Counted from the first letter of the stretch, positions 34,283 through 45,750 are shown. The stretch is DNA of 64,000 nucleotides from Megalopta genalis (GCF_051020955.1 NC_135013.1:31162802-31226801); one strand, 5' to 3'. Notes: generated from the sequence alone by a model not told the origin. Translations and numbers: made by a program.

Positions 34283-34479
34283 TTAACCCTTTGCACTCGA
34301 AGCTATTTTTGCCCATTTTTATACTTAGCAACGTAAAATGAATAAAATCGAACGCTTTCGCAAGGACGCGTAATCTTTTCCGAAATAAGACTTCCTTTAT
34401 CTCGGGCGCTTTGCTCCAAAAATGTGCCAGAGTTGTTTGTAGGTAGTACTCGAGAAACGCGTGGAGCGCTAAGGGTTAA
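34283..34479. mobile_element. Family P3 element (CCCTTTGCACTCG end), 189-bp body
   Basis: TTAA at 34283-34286 and 34476-34479 flank a body that starts CCCTTTGCACTCGAAGC and ends GTGGAGCGCTAAGGG. The ends match over CCCTTWGCRCTC. Too short to code. The same end sequence bounds the elements at 41466 and 61347. Confidence 0.8.
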
Positions 34480-35395
34480 TTAGCACTTACGGAATTTTCT
34501 CCGTATCTTTTCACGCGTCTCCCGTTTCCCGCAGACGAACCGGCAGATTTGATTCCGCGCGAAGATCGCTGGAACACGATACGGTTCGCGGTGCACGCGA
34601 TCGAAAAGTGAAACTTCTCCGAAACCATTACCAAGAGCGGAGCCGAAAAATCGACTGCGGGCAGAGGAATGGGCGAATCAACAGACTATAAATTCCCGCA
34701 GTTTAACCCTGCCAGCACTTTTGCGCCAGCCATGGTATCGGATGCGCGCCGCGATCATGGTGATGGATGATCGCCCGCCGGAAAAGCTGGAACACGACCG
34801 AAACGAGCCGCGTGATTCCATTATTCGACGGAAATTCAAGCGACGGGGCGGGCCCGCGAGCGCAGCTATTTATATAAAACCAGATCTCGGCACAATAGCA
34901 ACTTTCTACTCCTACACGGCGCGGTGGGGCACGCGTGAGCGCGTTAGGCCATTTACCGGACCGCGCGATCATCGAGAGGTGGTCCTCCGCCGAATTTCAA
35001 TCGGATCGAAAGGTGCTCCAACGGCGAACAGCTGGGCCAGGGGTGTCAAACCAAAAAGCTAACTTGGGTCAAGTAAACAATGCTTAACTTTAGGTGGGCG
35101 GCAAGAAAAAGGAAATCAATGTTCATAGAAACAAATATTTTTATTTTGACTAGTACATTGTAATAAACATATATAAAGTTAAATTATTGTTTACGTCCTG
35201 ATACTTGACATCAAAAATGTTCATCTCGGGCCGCGAGTTTGACAGCTCTGAGCTAGACGAATCTCGCGAGTTCTCTATCGCGTGACTGGAATGCGAATTT
35301 GATGCGCTTCTAACATGAAAATGATTCGGCGGAATTTCAAACAACGAGAACGTATTGAGGGCATCTCTGCGTTATTTTCTGGTCACTGAAACCGT
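34480..35395. other. Unassigned DNA
   Basis: No gene recognised. CpG-rich from 34500 to 35050 with opposed frames of 89 and 113 codons lacking motifs; AT-rich afterwards. At 35396 a TTAA followed by CCCTTTCATAGGCACTGGG looks like one more P-type left end, but I could not find its partner. Confidence 0.5.
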
Positions 35396-35429
35396 TTAAC
35401 CCTTTCATAGGCACTGGGAACTGAGCTTG

Positions 35430-36335
35430 CCGCTCACTTTTATAGTGCACGTATGGGCAGCAGGCTCAAATATTCCCACCGTCGAAATGCGTTGCTATTC
35501 TTGAAAATTCGGGGAGAATATTTAAGGAGGAAATTTAACCCTTTTAGTGCCGGGCGAAAAAGAGGCGCTTACGCGAAGATAACCGGCCGAATTTTACGAT
35601 TTTACTAGGATTTGGAAAAAGGCTCATAAAAACCAAACGAAAAGCAATATTTACATAATTCAAAAAGCAGTGTATCAAGGACAAAATAGAGAATAAAACA
35701 GTGACGCTAATTTTTCTCTCGTTATGAAATTAGATTATTTGTAACGTATTTATTTATTTATAACGCTACAAGGCGCGAGGGCCGATATACCGGCTCTGGC
35801 ACTTTTCGCCAGTGCAGCGAGGGCCGATATACCGGCCTCCGGCACTAAAAGGGCTAAGATTTGATTTAGATTTTAAGTTTAAGAAGATTAAAGAAAGATT
35901 CAAGTTTTAATTTAAATTTTGAGTTTGTTTGACTCGCGTTCGTTGCTATCGACGAAGCGCAGTCTACTTGTGACACTAAATTCCAGCCATAGCAATTTCG
36001 AACGTGCATTATGTTGCAATAGATACCGGTTTTTTGATCCGATTTTTTTATTTTAGTGCACACATGGGCAGCAGGCTCAAATATTCCCACCGTCGAAATG
36101 CGCTGCTATTCTTGAAAATTCAGGGAAAATGTTTAAGGAGGAAATTTAAGGTTTGATTTAAATTTTAAGTTTAAGAAGATTAAAGAAAGATTCAAGTTTT
36201 AATTTAAATTTTGAGTTTGTTTGACTCGCGTTCGTTGCTATCGACGAAGCGCAGTCTACTTGTGACACTAAATTCCAGCCATAGCAATTTCGAACGTGCA
36301 TTATGTTGCAATAGATACCGGTTTTTTGATCCGTG
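35430..36335. repeat. Tandem duplication with 292-bp unit, first copy interrupted
   Basis: The unit runs from about TAGTGCACGTATGGGCAGCA to ACCGGTTTTTTGATCCG. The stretch after the insertion recurs 292 bp downstream (35863 against 36155), whereas the stretch before it recurs 611 bp downstream (35454 against 36065). The 319-bp difference is exactly the P4 element plus four bases. The second copy is therefore the uninterrupted reference. Confidence 0.93.
35535..35857. mobile_element. Family P4 element (CCCTTTTAGTGCCGG ends)
   Basis: Body 35539-35853, 315 bp, with a perfect 15-bp inverted end CCCTTTTAGTGCCGG, flanked by TTAA on the left and CTAA on the right. The empty site in the neighbouring duplicate reads GAAATTTAAGGTTTG, so insertion into TTAA with a four-base duplication is shown by comparison. 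Near the right end GGGCCGATATACCGGC occurs twice. No coding frame. Confidence 0.93.
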
Positions 36336-36496
36336 TACTACTTCGTACACAGACACGTCGCATGTCAGTGTACGCGAAATACATTTTGCGCGATCAAAAC
36401 AGAAAGTGGCGTATATTAATAGAAATTACGGTAGAGTCTCGATTACCGGAGTCCCGTTAGATCGAGGTTCTGTATTACACTGTCCGACACGATTTT

Positions 36497-36713
36497 TACA
36501 GTAAATCCTCCCGAATTTTTCTCCAGCTTGTAAGCAAAAATGGAGAATTTGCGAAGAGCAAATGCGATCATTCGAGCCCCGCGGCTCATCTTTACGATTA
36601 TCAACAGTTATAAAAACGAGGTGCAGGGCTCGGATAATCGGATAATCTCCTCTTCCCAAAATTGTCCATTTCTGTTTACAAGCTGAACGAGAAAATTCGG
36701 CAGAACTTACTGC
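36497..36713. mobile_element. Family B variant (CAGTAAATTCTCC end)
   Basis: TACAGTAAATCCTCCCGAAT on the left and GAAAATTCGGCAGAACTTAC then TGCA on the right. The B core is conserved: AAAAATGGAGAATTTGCGAA, GAGCCCCGCGGCTC, TTATAAAAACGAGGTGC and CCTCTTCCC. Terminal sequences differ from typical B, defining a second terminal type shared with 40923 and 53750. The 160 bases before it include GGTAGAGTCTCGATTACCGG, which looks like an isolated end of a pogo/Tigger-like element. Confidence 0.8.
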
Positions 36714-37887
36714 AACAGCAAAATGCAACAGCAAACGTAATAGCAAATTTTCAGTATTTCTTTTTATTACAAATATCAGTATTTCAGTGATTCTATCTAG
36801 CAAACTATCCCGCCCATAATCTAAAGAAAACTCGAGTCACACAGTCCCCGCTCGTAAAGAAGTCCGCGCCGCTTTAAAAGCGTTCGAATACTTTTCGGTG
36901 CCATCGTATCTCTCGCGACCTACAATCGACAGCGTGTTCGCGAAGCACAGAACAAAACGAAGACGCCGGTAGCACTTTCCCCGGCAATCTACATTTCAGC
37001 TTGGTCCGACTCCGCTATAAATCGGGAAGATCGAGTGCGCGCTTTCGAGCCGTGTCGAAGAATGTTTCCCCGGAATCGCGGTGGAGAAAGATGAAGTCGC
37101 GCTCGCGTCGAGGAGGAGGACGATAAAAAGGGTGCCGGGGCCGGGGCGCTGATCGAGGAGAAGTTCCATGGACCGCGAACCTCGACTGGGCGAACTCCTT
37201 AAAATGCTTCGGAACCGCCGTCTTCGTGGACTTTCGGCAAGTTTCGCGGGTTTGCCTGGGCGGTCGTACGTGGGGAAACTGTTTGTCCCCGGGAACCCGC
37301 CGCGCGGACCAACTTCTCGGCGAAGTTTCCTACGTTACGACTCGATAGTCCGAATTCCTATCGTTCTCGCAGCCCCGGCACGCCGAACGGGGGTGGGATC
37401 CGCGTTAATCGACCGGCGAAATTCCATCGAGTCGAATTATGAACCGTCCGGGCGTACCCCCCGTGCCCCGATCCGCCGACTGTTCCCGTCTCTCGCTCCA
37501 TTTACCAACACTTTACCAAGTCTAGAACGCGCTGCCAGTATGAATTCACCGAGTGATATATATGCGTGCATACTGTGACCAACGCGTATATATACGTCGT
37601 TCTTCATGTTTCTTCAGGATCTTTATGTTGTTCGTGTTCCTCCTCGTTGTACTTCGCGTTTTTCATTTCCATCACGTGCTTCGCGTGCTTCGTGTTTCAG
37701 CATGCTCTCGACATGTTTGCCCGCATACTTCATCCTCTTCGCGTCCGAAGTTCCTTTCGATTAATTTCAATTAAACGTTTCCAAGGACAAATGCCTGTAC
37801 TGCGTAGGATCGTGTAATTTGCGACGATTGGACGGCGCGTTTTATGCGCCCGCGAGAAAAATGAATGGGTCGAAAGAGTGAAAACGT
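36714..37887. other. Unassigned DNA
   Basis: No feature recognised. 36960-37540 is CpG-rich with one 136-codon plus-strand frame lacking motifs. Confidence 0.5.
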
Positions 37888-39063
37888 TTGAAGAGTTAGC
37901 TGTGTTCGACGAGTATAATCGTCGCGGAGAAGTGGCAGTATTTTGGGTCGTGACGAGTACACTCGTCATGGAGAAGTGGCAGTATTTTGCGTTTATATGT
38001 CGTGTGTAAAAGGCAGTGATCATTGGCTATTTAAATTATGATTTTAGTAAAAACAAAAACGTATTCTCGAATTTTAAGATGTTTAGGTTATTTTGGGAAT
38101 AAATCAATGCAACACGAAAGTGTTCACATTGTTATAAAAATGAATAGCATTCTACAGCAGCAATTTGAATTTTTAACTTTCACAAGTATTTTTCCTGCGT
38201 TTAAAACTGTTTATTTTATAAAATAAAACCGTCTTTCTGATCCAATATTTTAACAGCGACATTTGCTCTGTGTTCGACGAGTATAATCGTCGAGGAGAAG
38301 TGGCAGTATTTTGGGTCGTGACGAGTACACTCGTCATGGAGAAGTGGCAGTATTTTGCGTTTATATGTCGCGCGTAAAAGGCAGTGATCATTGACTATTT
38401 AAATTGCGATTTTAGTAAAAACAAAAACGTATTCTCAAATTTCAAGATGTTTAGGTTATTTTGGGAATAAATCAATGCAACACGAAGGTGTTCACATTGT
38501 TATAAAAATGAATAGCACTCTACAGCAGCAATTTGAATTTTTAACTTTCACAAGTATTTTTCCTGCGTTTAAAACTGTTTATTTTATAAAATAAAACCGT
38601 CTTTCTGATCCAATATTTTAACAGCGACATTTTCTCTGTGTTCGACGAGTATAATCGTCGAGGAGAAGTGGCAGTATTTTGTGTCATGACGAGTATACTC
38701 GTCATGGAGAAGTGGCAGTATTTTGCGTTCATATGTCGCGCGTGAAAAGCAGTGATCATTGGCTATTTAAATTGCGATTTTAGTGAAAACAAAAATATAT
38801 TCTCAAATTTCAAGAACTTAGGCTATTTTGAGAATAAATCAATGCAACGCGAAGGTGCTCACATTGTTATACAAATGAATAGCACTCTACAGCAGCAATT
38901 TGAATTTTTAACTTTCACAAGTATTTGATTTTTCCTGCGTTTAAAACTGATCATTTTATAAAATAAAACCGCCTTTCTCATCCAATATTTTAGCAGCAAG
39001 ATTTATTCTATATTTGACGAGTATACTCGTCGTCGCAAGTAGGCGCCACAGCTAACTGGTTAA
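37888..39063. repeat. Three 368-bp tandem units inside P-like inverted ends
   Basis: Units start with GTGTTCGACGAGTATAATCG at 37902, 38270 and 38638, exactly 368 bp apart, and a fourth partial start is at about 39011. Each holds two palindromes of the type GACGAG-TATA/TACA-CTCGTC, GGAGAAGTGGCAGTATTTTG repeated, and an AT-rich tail with TAAAACTGTTTATTTTATAA. The outermost sequences are inverted: AGTTAGCTGTG on the left, CACAGCTAACTGGTTAA on the right. This makes the block look like one TTAA element whose interior has been multiplied. Confidence 0.9.
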
Positions 39064-40129
39064 AGAATTTGAAAATACTGTTGCGTTATATCCAACCCCT
39101 TGAAATCGATAAAGAACAATGTTGATTTTAAAGACAATTTAGATCCAGCACAAAAATCCTCTATCCAAGAACAAATCGTTCACCGATTCAGGAAATCGTC
39201 GAATTAATATCACTCGTGATCTCGAAGTGATCCTAACCGAGTAGACAAAAACCAGGGATCGCGCTTACAATTTCCGAAGAATTTCCAGAGCGACGCGGAA
39301 CAACGAACAGCGACTTAACGCAGACATAACGTGCACCTGTACGTTATTCTTCAAGTTCGCCGTGCTTCGGGCTCGTCGTTTCCCGGCAAACCGAAGAAAA
39401 AGAACAGGACGGGGCTGCTTGTATGCTTCCTATCGATTCTCGTTGGTCACAGCGGTCGGGCCATTGTCGAGAGACGTTCTCGGTCGGATCTCGAACGCGG
39501 AGCGTCACACTCGCGGCAAAGGGGGAGTCTCCCCGCAAAGCAGGAACTTTCCGGCACAAAGGACGGTTCACCGATATTTCCTCTGAAAGGACTCGTCCAC
39601 CGTCGACGACGGATAAAGGAAGGAACGTCGCCATAGGGAAAACGATAAAGCGGTCCGCGAGTCGTCGTCGTCGTCGTCGATGTCGCCGTCGTCGTAACGC
39701 AGCCATGACTTCCCTTTCTATCTATCTCGTCGAACAGCTACGCTCGTGCTCTCCTGTCTTTCTGTTCGTGTGGAAAGGGTCCCGAGAGCGATACACCTAC
39801 TCGCGAGGGTACACGTCGCGGCGCGCCGAGTAAAAGGGCGAGTGGGAGGGTGGCGGAAAAACGCGGGAACGCGTCGGACATGGATTTAATGCGAGTGCGA
39901 GGGCGGTAAATCTGCGCTAGGCTAAAGCGTCGAGGCTTGTTCCTCGGCGATCCTTACACGCGTTCGCTTGCGTGAGCTCGTTGTCGGCCGGGAAATGATA
40001 CTTGGAACGAGGCGAGGCCCTGGTCGCGCCTTTGCGAAACGCCATCCTCCCCGCCTGCTCCGCTCGTCCGCGACGCGAGCGAGAATTGTTTCCGCTGGAT
40101 CCGGCCGAGATTTTCTGGCTCCGTTCAAA
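39064..40129. other. Unassigned DNA with a GTC run
   Basis: CGTCGTCGTCGTCGTCG-type triplets occur near 39660-39700. Overlapping opposed frames (120-136 codons) through them are low-complexity Arg/Ser-rich and not convincing. Confidence 0.5.
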
Positions 40130-40610
40130 TCGGAATTAAAGTTCGCTCGAACCGATTCCGGAATCCCTGGCTCGGTTATACGGTCCTGTCTAGATCGTCG
40201 GCGCGAATATCTGTGAATTTCCATTCTGCAGAAGGCGGGATTAAACGACGCGATCGTGGGAATTCACTCCGAAAGCCTCAGTTTGTATTCTCGCATGCGA
40301 AAGCACCGCTTCATTAGATGCATTGCCTGCGAATGTTCAAGCTGTTAGCGTTCGAAGCACATATATTCCATTCCAGTAAGTCCCATTCTGGAAGCTTTGT
40401 CTTAGTTAAGATCTAGCCTTCGAAAGCCCGGCTTCATTGGAAGAGTTATTCGCGAATTTCCAAATCTGCTCAAATTGGTATTAAAGGTTACGCTAATAGG
40501 ACCAACTCTGGAAGCCCCACCTTGGCTATAGTCTTGCCTGCGCGAGCACCACTTCATCGCTAGCATTGTCCGCGAATGTTCAAGCTACTCGAATTGGATC
40601 GGCCAACACG
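40130..40610. repeat. Degenerate tandem repeat, about 121-bp unit
   Basis: The motif CTTCATT/CTTCATC within GCGAAAGCACCGCTTCATTA-like sequence recurs at 40309, 40432 and 40552. It is accompanied in each unit by CTGGAAGC before it and GCGAATGTTCAAGCT after it. The units are clearly diverged, so the array is old. Confidence 0.75.
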
Positions 40611-40922
40611 ATATATTTACGATTCTTCGATCGATTCGGTTGTCCGTCGCTTTAGGCCTTTCTGATTTCGGTGCATAAGATACAATTTATCCTACTAAAC
40701 AAAAAACAGTTTTAAAAAGCGCTGTGACTGATCTCTAAAAGAAAAATTTGTCATCTCTCTTCTTTCAGTTTTAACGACGACTTTTCTTTGTTTGTTCGTT
40801 AAGCGCTTCGTCGTCATTTTTCACGAACGATCGTCGAACGAAAAACGTTCTCTGAAACGTAAATTTATAAAAGAAACTGAATGTAACCTCTTCACGAAAA
40901 TAGTATAAAGATGTTCAGAGAT

Positions 40923-41161
40923 TACAGTAAATTCTCCCTAATTTTCCTTCAGTTTTATTTTATTATTTCAGTCAGACGGAAATTTGCGAAGAGGAGACGC
41001 GATTATTCGAGTCGTTCTATAATAATCTCGTTTTTATAATTGCTGACAGTCGGCAACTATAAAAATGAGCCGCGAAGCTCGAATAATCGTACCTTCTTTT
41101 CCCAAATTCTTCATTTGGTTTCCTTTCGCACGCGAAGGAAAATTGGGGATGATTTACTGTA
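40923..41161. mobile_element. Family B variant (CAGTAAATTCTCCC end)
   Basis: TACAGTAAATTCTCCCTAAT to GGGGATGATTTACTGTA with matched ends. The core has GAAATTTGCGAAGAGGAGAC, the stem around TGACAGTCGGCAACTATAAA and CTCGAATAATCGTACC. The DNA 40611-40922 before it shows nothing. Confidence 0.82.
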
Positions 41162-41300
41162 TATTGTAACACGGAATGCGTTATAATTTAAATTAAGAAT
41201 AATTTACTGTATATTGTGTAACGGAACACGTTACAATTTAAATTGGAGATAATTTACTATGTATTGTAACGAAATACATTATAATTTATGTGTTGCGAAT
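41150..41300. repeat. About 60-bp tandem copies of the B right end
   Basis: GATTTACTGTATATTGTAAC, then ACGTTATAATTTAAATT-like sequence, recurs two to three times right after the B element, each time beginning with a copy of its TTTACTGTA terminus. 41301-41465 is unassigned. Confidence 0.75.
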
Positions 41301-41465
41301 GAAAGATTACGATAAATTTGAAAGCGTTCGTCATTTGTTCAAATTGTTCAAAATTGTTCGTCATAAATGCGACCGTTAGTTGTTACTAATTGTTAAAGAG
41401 AGCGTCGATTTATTCTGTTGTCGTATTCTGCTTCCGTCGCAGATCTCGTCGATCGTGCATTACAA

Positions 41466-41659
41466 TTAACCCTTTGCGCTCGAGTGGTGACTCTGAGGCA
41501 CCACTAAAATTTATTATATCGTGTTTCCAGATAATTTTTATATCAACAAAATTTAGATTTAAAAGATTGCTAAGAGTGCAATTATTGCGCGAGTCCCAAG
41601 AGTCACTTTCATGCACATAAAGTGCATAATTTGTCACGTATAATAGAAATACTATAAGT

Positions 41660-41708
<49 letters not shown>

Positions 41709-41890
41709 ATATAATATAATATAATATAATATAATATAATATAATATAATATAATATAATATAATATAATATAATATAATATAATATAATATAATATAAT
41801 ATAATATAATATAATATAATATAATAATATATACATATTATAGAAATATATATATTTACAGTTAAAATAGCTTCGAGTGCAAAGGGTTAA
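41466..41890. mobile_element. Family P3 element carrying a microsatellite
   Basis: TTAA at 41466-41469 followed by CCCTTTGCGCTCGAGTGG; the other end reads CTTCGAGTGCAAAGGG followed by TTAA at 41887-41890. Ends are inverted over CCCTTTGCRCTCGA. About 170 bp of the interior is simple repeat (listed next). No transposase. Confidence 0.87.
41658..41835. repeat. AT then ATAAT microsatellite
   Basis: About 22 AT units followed by about 25 near-perfect ATAAT units, wholly inside the P3 element. Confidence 0.96.
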
Positions 41891-44007
41891 ACGTGTTTCG
41901 CCGTTCGCGCCATGCTGTCCACTAATTACCCGCTGTATTTTTCAAGCAAACTCTGCCCCGACGGTGTTCGGACGCGCGAAATCCATCTTGCTCGCGGCGA
42001 ACGCGGCCCTCGCGTCGTTTGCCTGTACGACTTCCTCTTCCCGACCCGATTCGAAAAGCCGTTCAACCTCGGCTTCTCCGGAAAGAGGTCACGCCGCGTT
42101 TCTCGGTGCGGAACAAAACGTAAATTCGCGGTCATTAGGGCGTACGCGGGCCGATAATCTCGAAAATCGGGGTGCAGGGGTGCCGGGCCGGCATCGATCG
42201 GCTCGCGCGGGAACGAATCCGTATCAGGTCGGGACCGTCGAGGAGAAAATTACGGTTGGCCCTGCTGCACCCCTGGGCGAACGAGGCTCGCGGGGGGATC
42301 GAAACGCACGCGATTCTGCCGGTCGTTCGCGCGCGAGAATGGCTGCGAGCCGAATCGAGGCGAGACGATTGCCGTGCACCATGCTGCCTCGCATAATGCA
42401 CCGGGCTCCATGGGAGCGCAGAAAAACCCCGTTGTTTTCTCCGAATCGTGATTGCGATCGCGGCGCGCCGCAAACGCGCCTCGAAAATGTGCCGCGGCGA
42501 CCGCCGAAATTCGTTTTCCACGCGCTCACGAAGAGACGAAGTCGCGCGGCGCGGACTTCGGATCGATGCAGCTCCAGGAGCCGCGAATGCATCGACTCGC
42601 CTGATGGAGTGCCAACGTCGAGCAGTCGAGCATGGTCGAGCTCCAGAAAGCATTAATCGACCGCGATTAAAGCACTTGTCGACGGAGAGTCGCGCGCGGG
42701 CGACGATCGGGGTTGCTGGGCCAGTTATCGTGGGCCAGTTGATGATCATCATGACTTGATTTTCAAGCACAACGAACTGTATATTTGTCGAATAGGATGT
42801 GATTCGATCGTTTAGATTTAAATCAAATTGTGTATATGTTCGTTAAAGTCGAACATGCGATACGTAAAACACCACAAAAATTGTTTCGATTTTTCGACGC
42901 CGAATTCGCGAAGTTTTCTGCGAAGCTTGTTGAAAAGTCTGAGAAAATACGGAACGAACGATGGTCAATGCTCGGTAAAATATACCACGATGTTAATTAC
43001 AACTTCTCTTTTAAAGAGAAGAAACGCAAACGCGAAATTTTTTATTGAAGCAATCCTCGCCAATATGAACCTTACGACTTATTATATTACATTTCTTTTT
43101 GTGGAAAATAAAATTGATTCAAGTGTATTAAATATGAAATTTGAATTTAACTTAAAATTAAATTTTTATAGGTATACAATAATTGTGCTCTAGAACTTTC
43201 TTCTCTCTTTCTCCTAATATTCGAAGAAGATTCGATATTGGTCTCACGGAGAAATTTATATCGTTAAAAGTAACATTAAAATTGACCTTGGCGTTCTCAA
43301 GAAACGTCGATTAGATTGCTGTAGTTGCTTCTCAACTCCTGAAGCCCGCCAACAGGGCACAGTAATTGGCTCCTTTGCCCCGGCTACTCTCTTCTCTCGG
43401 AGAGGCTGCGACGGCTGCTAAATACGATCGTGATCGACGCAAAAGAGCCGGGCGCCTCGATAAAAAATAGCCGGATTCGACGCGCATACTGCTGGGAGCA
43501 AAAATACGATTAGGTCGGGGCGCGCACGATAAATTTACGATAAGTCGTGCTGGCCCGCGGTCACTTAGGCGCTTATCTAAGTAGGAAGACGCCGAGGGAG
43601 GGTGCCATTATGGGCCGGCATTATCAGCCGTGTCTCCGGAGTTTCGCGTTCCGCTGCCCATTTCTCGTCCCCTTCGCGCGCGATGCTCTTCGCTGCTCTT
43701 TCGTCGCGCCGGAATTTACCGTAACGGCCTAGCCGAAAGGTCGTGCCGACGTCGAGGAGGTTCCGGATCGCTCTCGGAGTCGTTCGTTCCGTCGATAATC
43801 GCGGAAGTGCTCGCTAGCCGAGTCGGACCGCGTCGTTCGAGCCGATTACGATCGCCGCGAACCTCGAAAAATCGGGTTCGTTCACTTGGTTCCAGTAAGA
43901 GAACACCGTCTAGCTGCGAGACACGCGGTGGGTAACCGTGTTTGAACGCGTCTGTGATCTTTCCATTACCAAAAGCCTGATTGCCTTTTGTCGATAATGT
44001 GTAAAAT
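41891..44007. other. Unassigned DNA, CpG-rich then AT-rich
   Basis: 41900-42770 is very CpG-rich and open in four or more overlapping frames, including 259 codons plus (starting inside the P3 end) and 211 codons minus; both are Arg/Ala/Ser-rich without domains. 42780-43320 is AT-rich with Lys/Phe-rich frames that I cannot assign. 43321-44007 shows nothing recognisable. Confidence 0.5.
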
Positions 44008-44368
44008 ACATTATGTTCCATAATTATGTTGACAATCGGAAAAGAGCGATTCCTGAGGTCATTTGAAGTAACTTTTTCCTTAGCGAAAATGCAATCCGCG
44101 GCTTCGTTTGCGAGTTATCAACGAAAAACAGTGACCAATGAGCGGCGAGCTCGCCGGGCGCGAGGCGGAGCCTAGTTCGAAGCCCGGTTCCGCTCATTGG
44201 CTCGGCCGCTTACCGCCAGCCGTGCGCGATCTCTCATTGGTCAGTGTTTTTCGTTGATAACTCGTAAACGAAGCTTCGTAGAACATTTTCGCTAAGGAAA
44301 AAGTTACTTCAAATGACCTCAGGAATCACCCCTTTCAGGGAGTTAATATAATTATGGGACACTCTGTA
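44008..44368. mobile_element. Family A MITE, copy 8 (TAATTATG-end subfamily)
   Basis: TACATTATGTTCCATAATTA on the left and TATAATTATGGGACACTCTG then TA on the right. The core carries CGAGTTATCAACGAAAAACA, GTGACCAATGAGCGGCGAGC and the complementary half. Palindromic, non-coding. Confidence 0.88.
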
Positions 44369-44769
44369 TTATAGTTCTGTCTAAACATCGAAGTTATCTT
44401 AATGGATGCCTTTTAGTCGAATATTTTATCCGAATAACGATTATGCATTATCCGTCATAAATTATTCTATCTATTTGCTCGAGTAACTCTTTATTCGAGT
44501 AAATAATTCGAACAGAGATTGTAAAATTATTCAAATAATAATGCGAATAATAATGTTTTTACGTGATTCTCGACAGGAGAACGCACGCGGACATCGATCC
44601 AAGCGTATCCTAACAGTGGATTGTACTTGTTGAAGAATTTCAATTTGAGACGGTTTCATCATGCACAAAATGAAGTGCAGAAGCATCCGAGTCGATTAAG
44701 AAGGCGTACGAAGAACGAGTGCTTTTTAATATCCATGAATACCGATCTTAATAGATCATTTGACCACGT
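44369..44769. other. Unassigned AT-rich DNA
   Basis: Repeated TTATTCGAGTAA-like words near 44410-44540 without a fixed period; otherwise nothing. Confidence 0.5.
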
Positions 44770-45135
44770 TCCAACGAAATGTAGGAGTCCTTGAATCCGT
44801 TGGACCGCGTTCGTACAGATTTGGCACGCCGCGAGTTCAAACTATTACTCGCAGTCGTCGAAGAAATCCCATATAAAACTGATTGACGATGCTCCAGTGA
44901 AAAGGGTGGGAGTGCTCGAAGATTATCTATCACCGTCGGATAGTGTCCGAGCAGATTTGGCACGCCGCAAGTTCAAACTATTACTCGCAGTCGTCGAAGA
45001 AATCCCATATAAAATTGTTCGACGATGCTGCAACGAAGAGACTGGGAGTGTTCGAAGACATCTATCATCGTCGGTTCGTGTCCGAACATATTTGGCACGC
45101 CGAAAGCTATCGGTTGCAATCATGAAAGAACACCC
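44770..45135. repeat. Degenerate tandem repeat, about 135-bp unit
   Basis: The box AGATTTGGCACGCCGCRAG is found at about 44815 and 44951, with a diverged third (ACATATTTGGCACGCCGAAA) at 45086. Between them GTTCAAACTATTACTCGCAG and TCGTCGAAGAAATCCCATAT recur. The 91-codon frame at 44897-45172 repeats internally (DLARRKFKLLLAVVEEI) and is a product of the array. A similar box (ACAGATTTGGAGCGCCG) stands alone at 45827. Confidence 0.82.
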
Positions 45136-45352
45136 GCACGATCGTGTTCCAATAAAGCGTAAAAATGTTTAATACGTTCAATGCGGCGCGAGTCACGCAT
45201 AGGCGACACTGATTTTTAACTAGGTTTTTCACGTTCATTTTTCTTGTAATATGTTGAACAAATTGAATGTTACGAGGATTTGTAGAATACAAAATAATTT
45301 AACTAATATTTCCTATGGAAAATGTTCGCTTTCCAGATTCGGTTTCATTAAT

Positions 45353-45750
45353 TATCTCCTTGCCGTACTTCGACGAGTCCGACTCGTCGTGAAAATTTCT
45401 AGTAATTACTGATCGAGTATAATCGTCGATATTCAAGCAATTCGAGTAAAAGGCTCGCAACAAGCATCGATATTCTTTCCCTTCTATGAAATTATTGCAT
45501 TCGAAAAATTTCTAATCGCAGTACAGTAATGTCTCTCTAATTGACGCTCAGATTGCGCACAAAAATGGTCGATTTGGGAAAAGGAGATACGATTGTAGAT
45601 CGTTCTTTATAGTGGTTAACAATTCGTAACTATAAAAATGTACCGCAAAGTGTCTCCTCTTCCAAAATTGTCCATTTTTGTGCGCAATCCGAGCGTCAGT
45701 TAGGTAGACATTACTGTAACTGCGAGGAAAATGGTAGTACAAGGGGTTAA
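45353..45750. mobile_element. Family P1 element split by a family B element
   Basis: The left end CTCCTTGCCGTACTTCGACG with the GACGAGTCCGACTCGTC palindrome and the right end AAATGGTAGTACAAGGGG then TTAA match the P1 copy at 26957. Interior words AATCGTCGATATTCAAGCAA and TCTTTCCCTTCTATGAAAT also correspond. It is interrupted at CGCAG-TA-ACTGCGAGG by the B element. The left TTAA has decayed to TTAT. Confidence 0.85.
45524..45716. mobile_element. Family B palindromic MITE with TA duplication
   Basis: Body CAGTAATGTCTCTCTAATTG to GTAGACATTACTG, flanked by TA at 45522-45523 and 45717-45718. The intact P1 copy at 26957 has the same site with a single TA (ACAGTAACTGCG), so the duplication is TA, as for Tc1/mariner-superfamily elements. 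The B interior is shortened relative to consensus. Confidence 0.94.

Noticed and set aside
41877..42770. Opposed open frames of 259 and 211 codons
   Set aside because: They overlap in very CpG-rich DNA where stops are rare, have Arg/Ala/Ser-rich translations without domains, and the plus frame begins inside a P3 element end.
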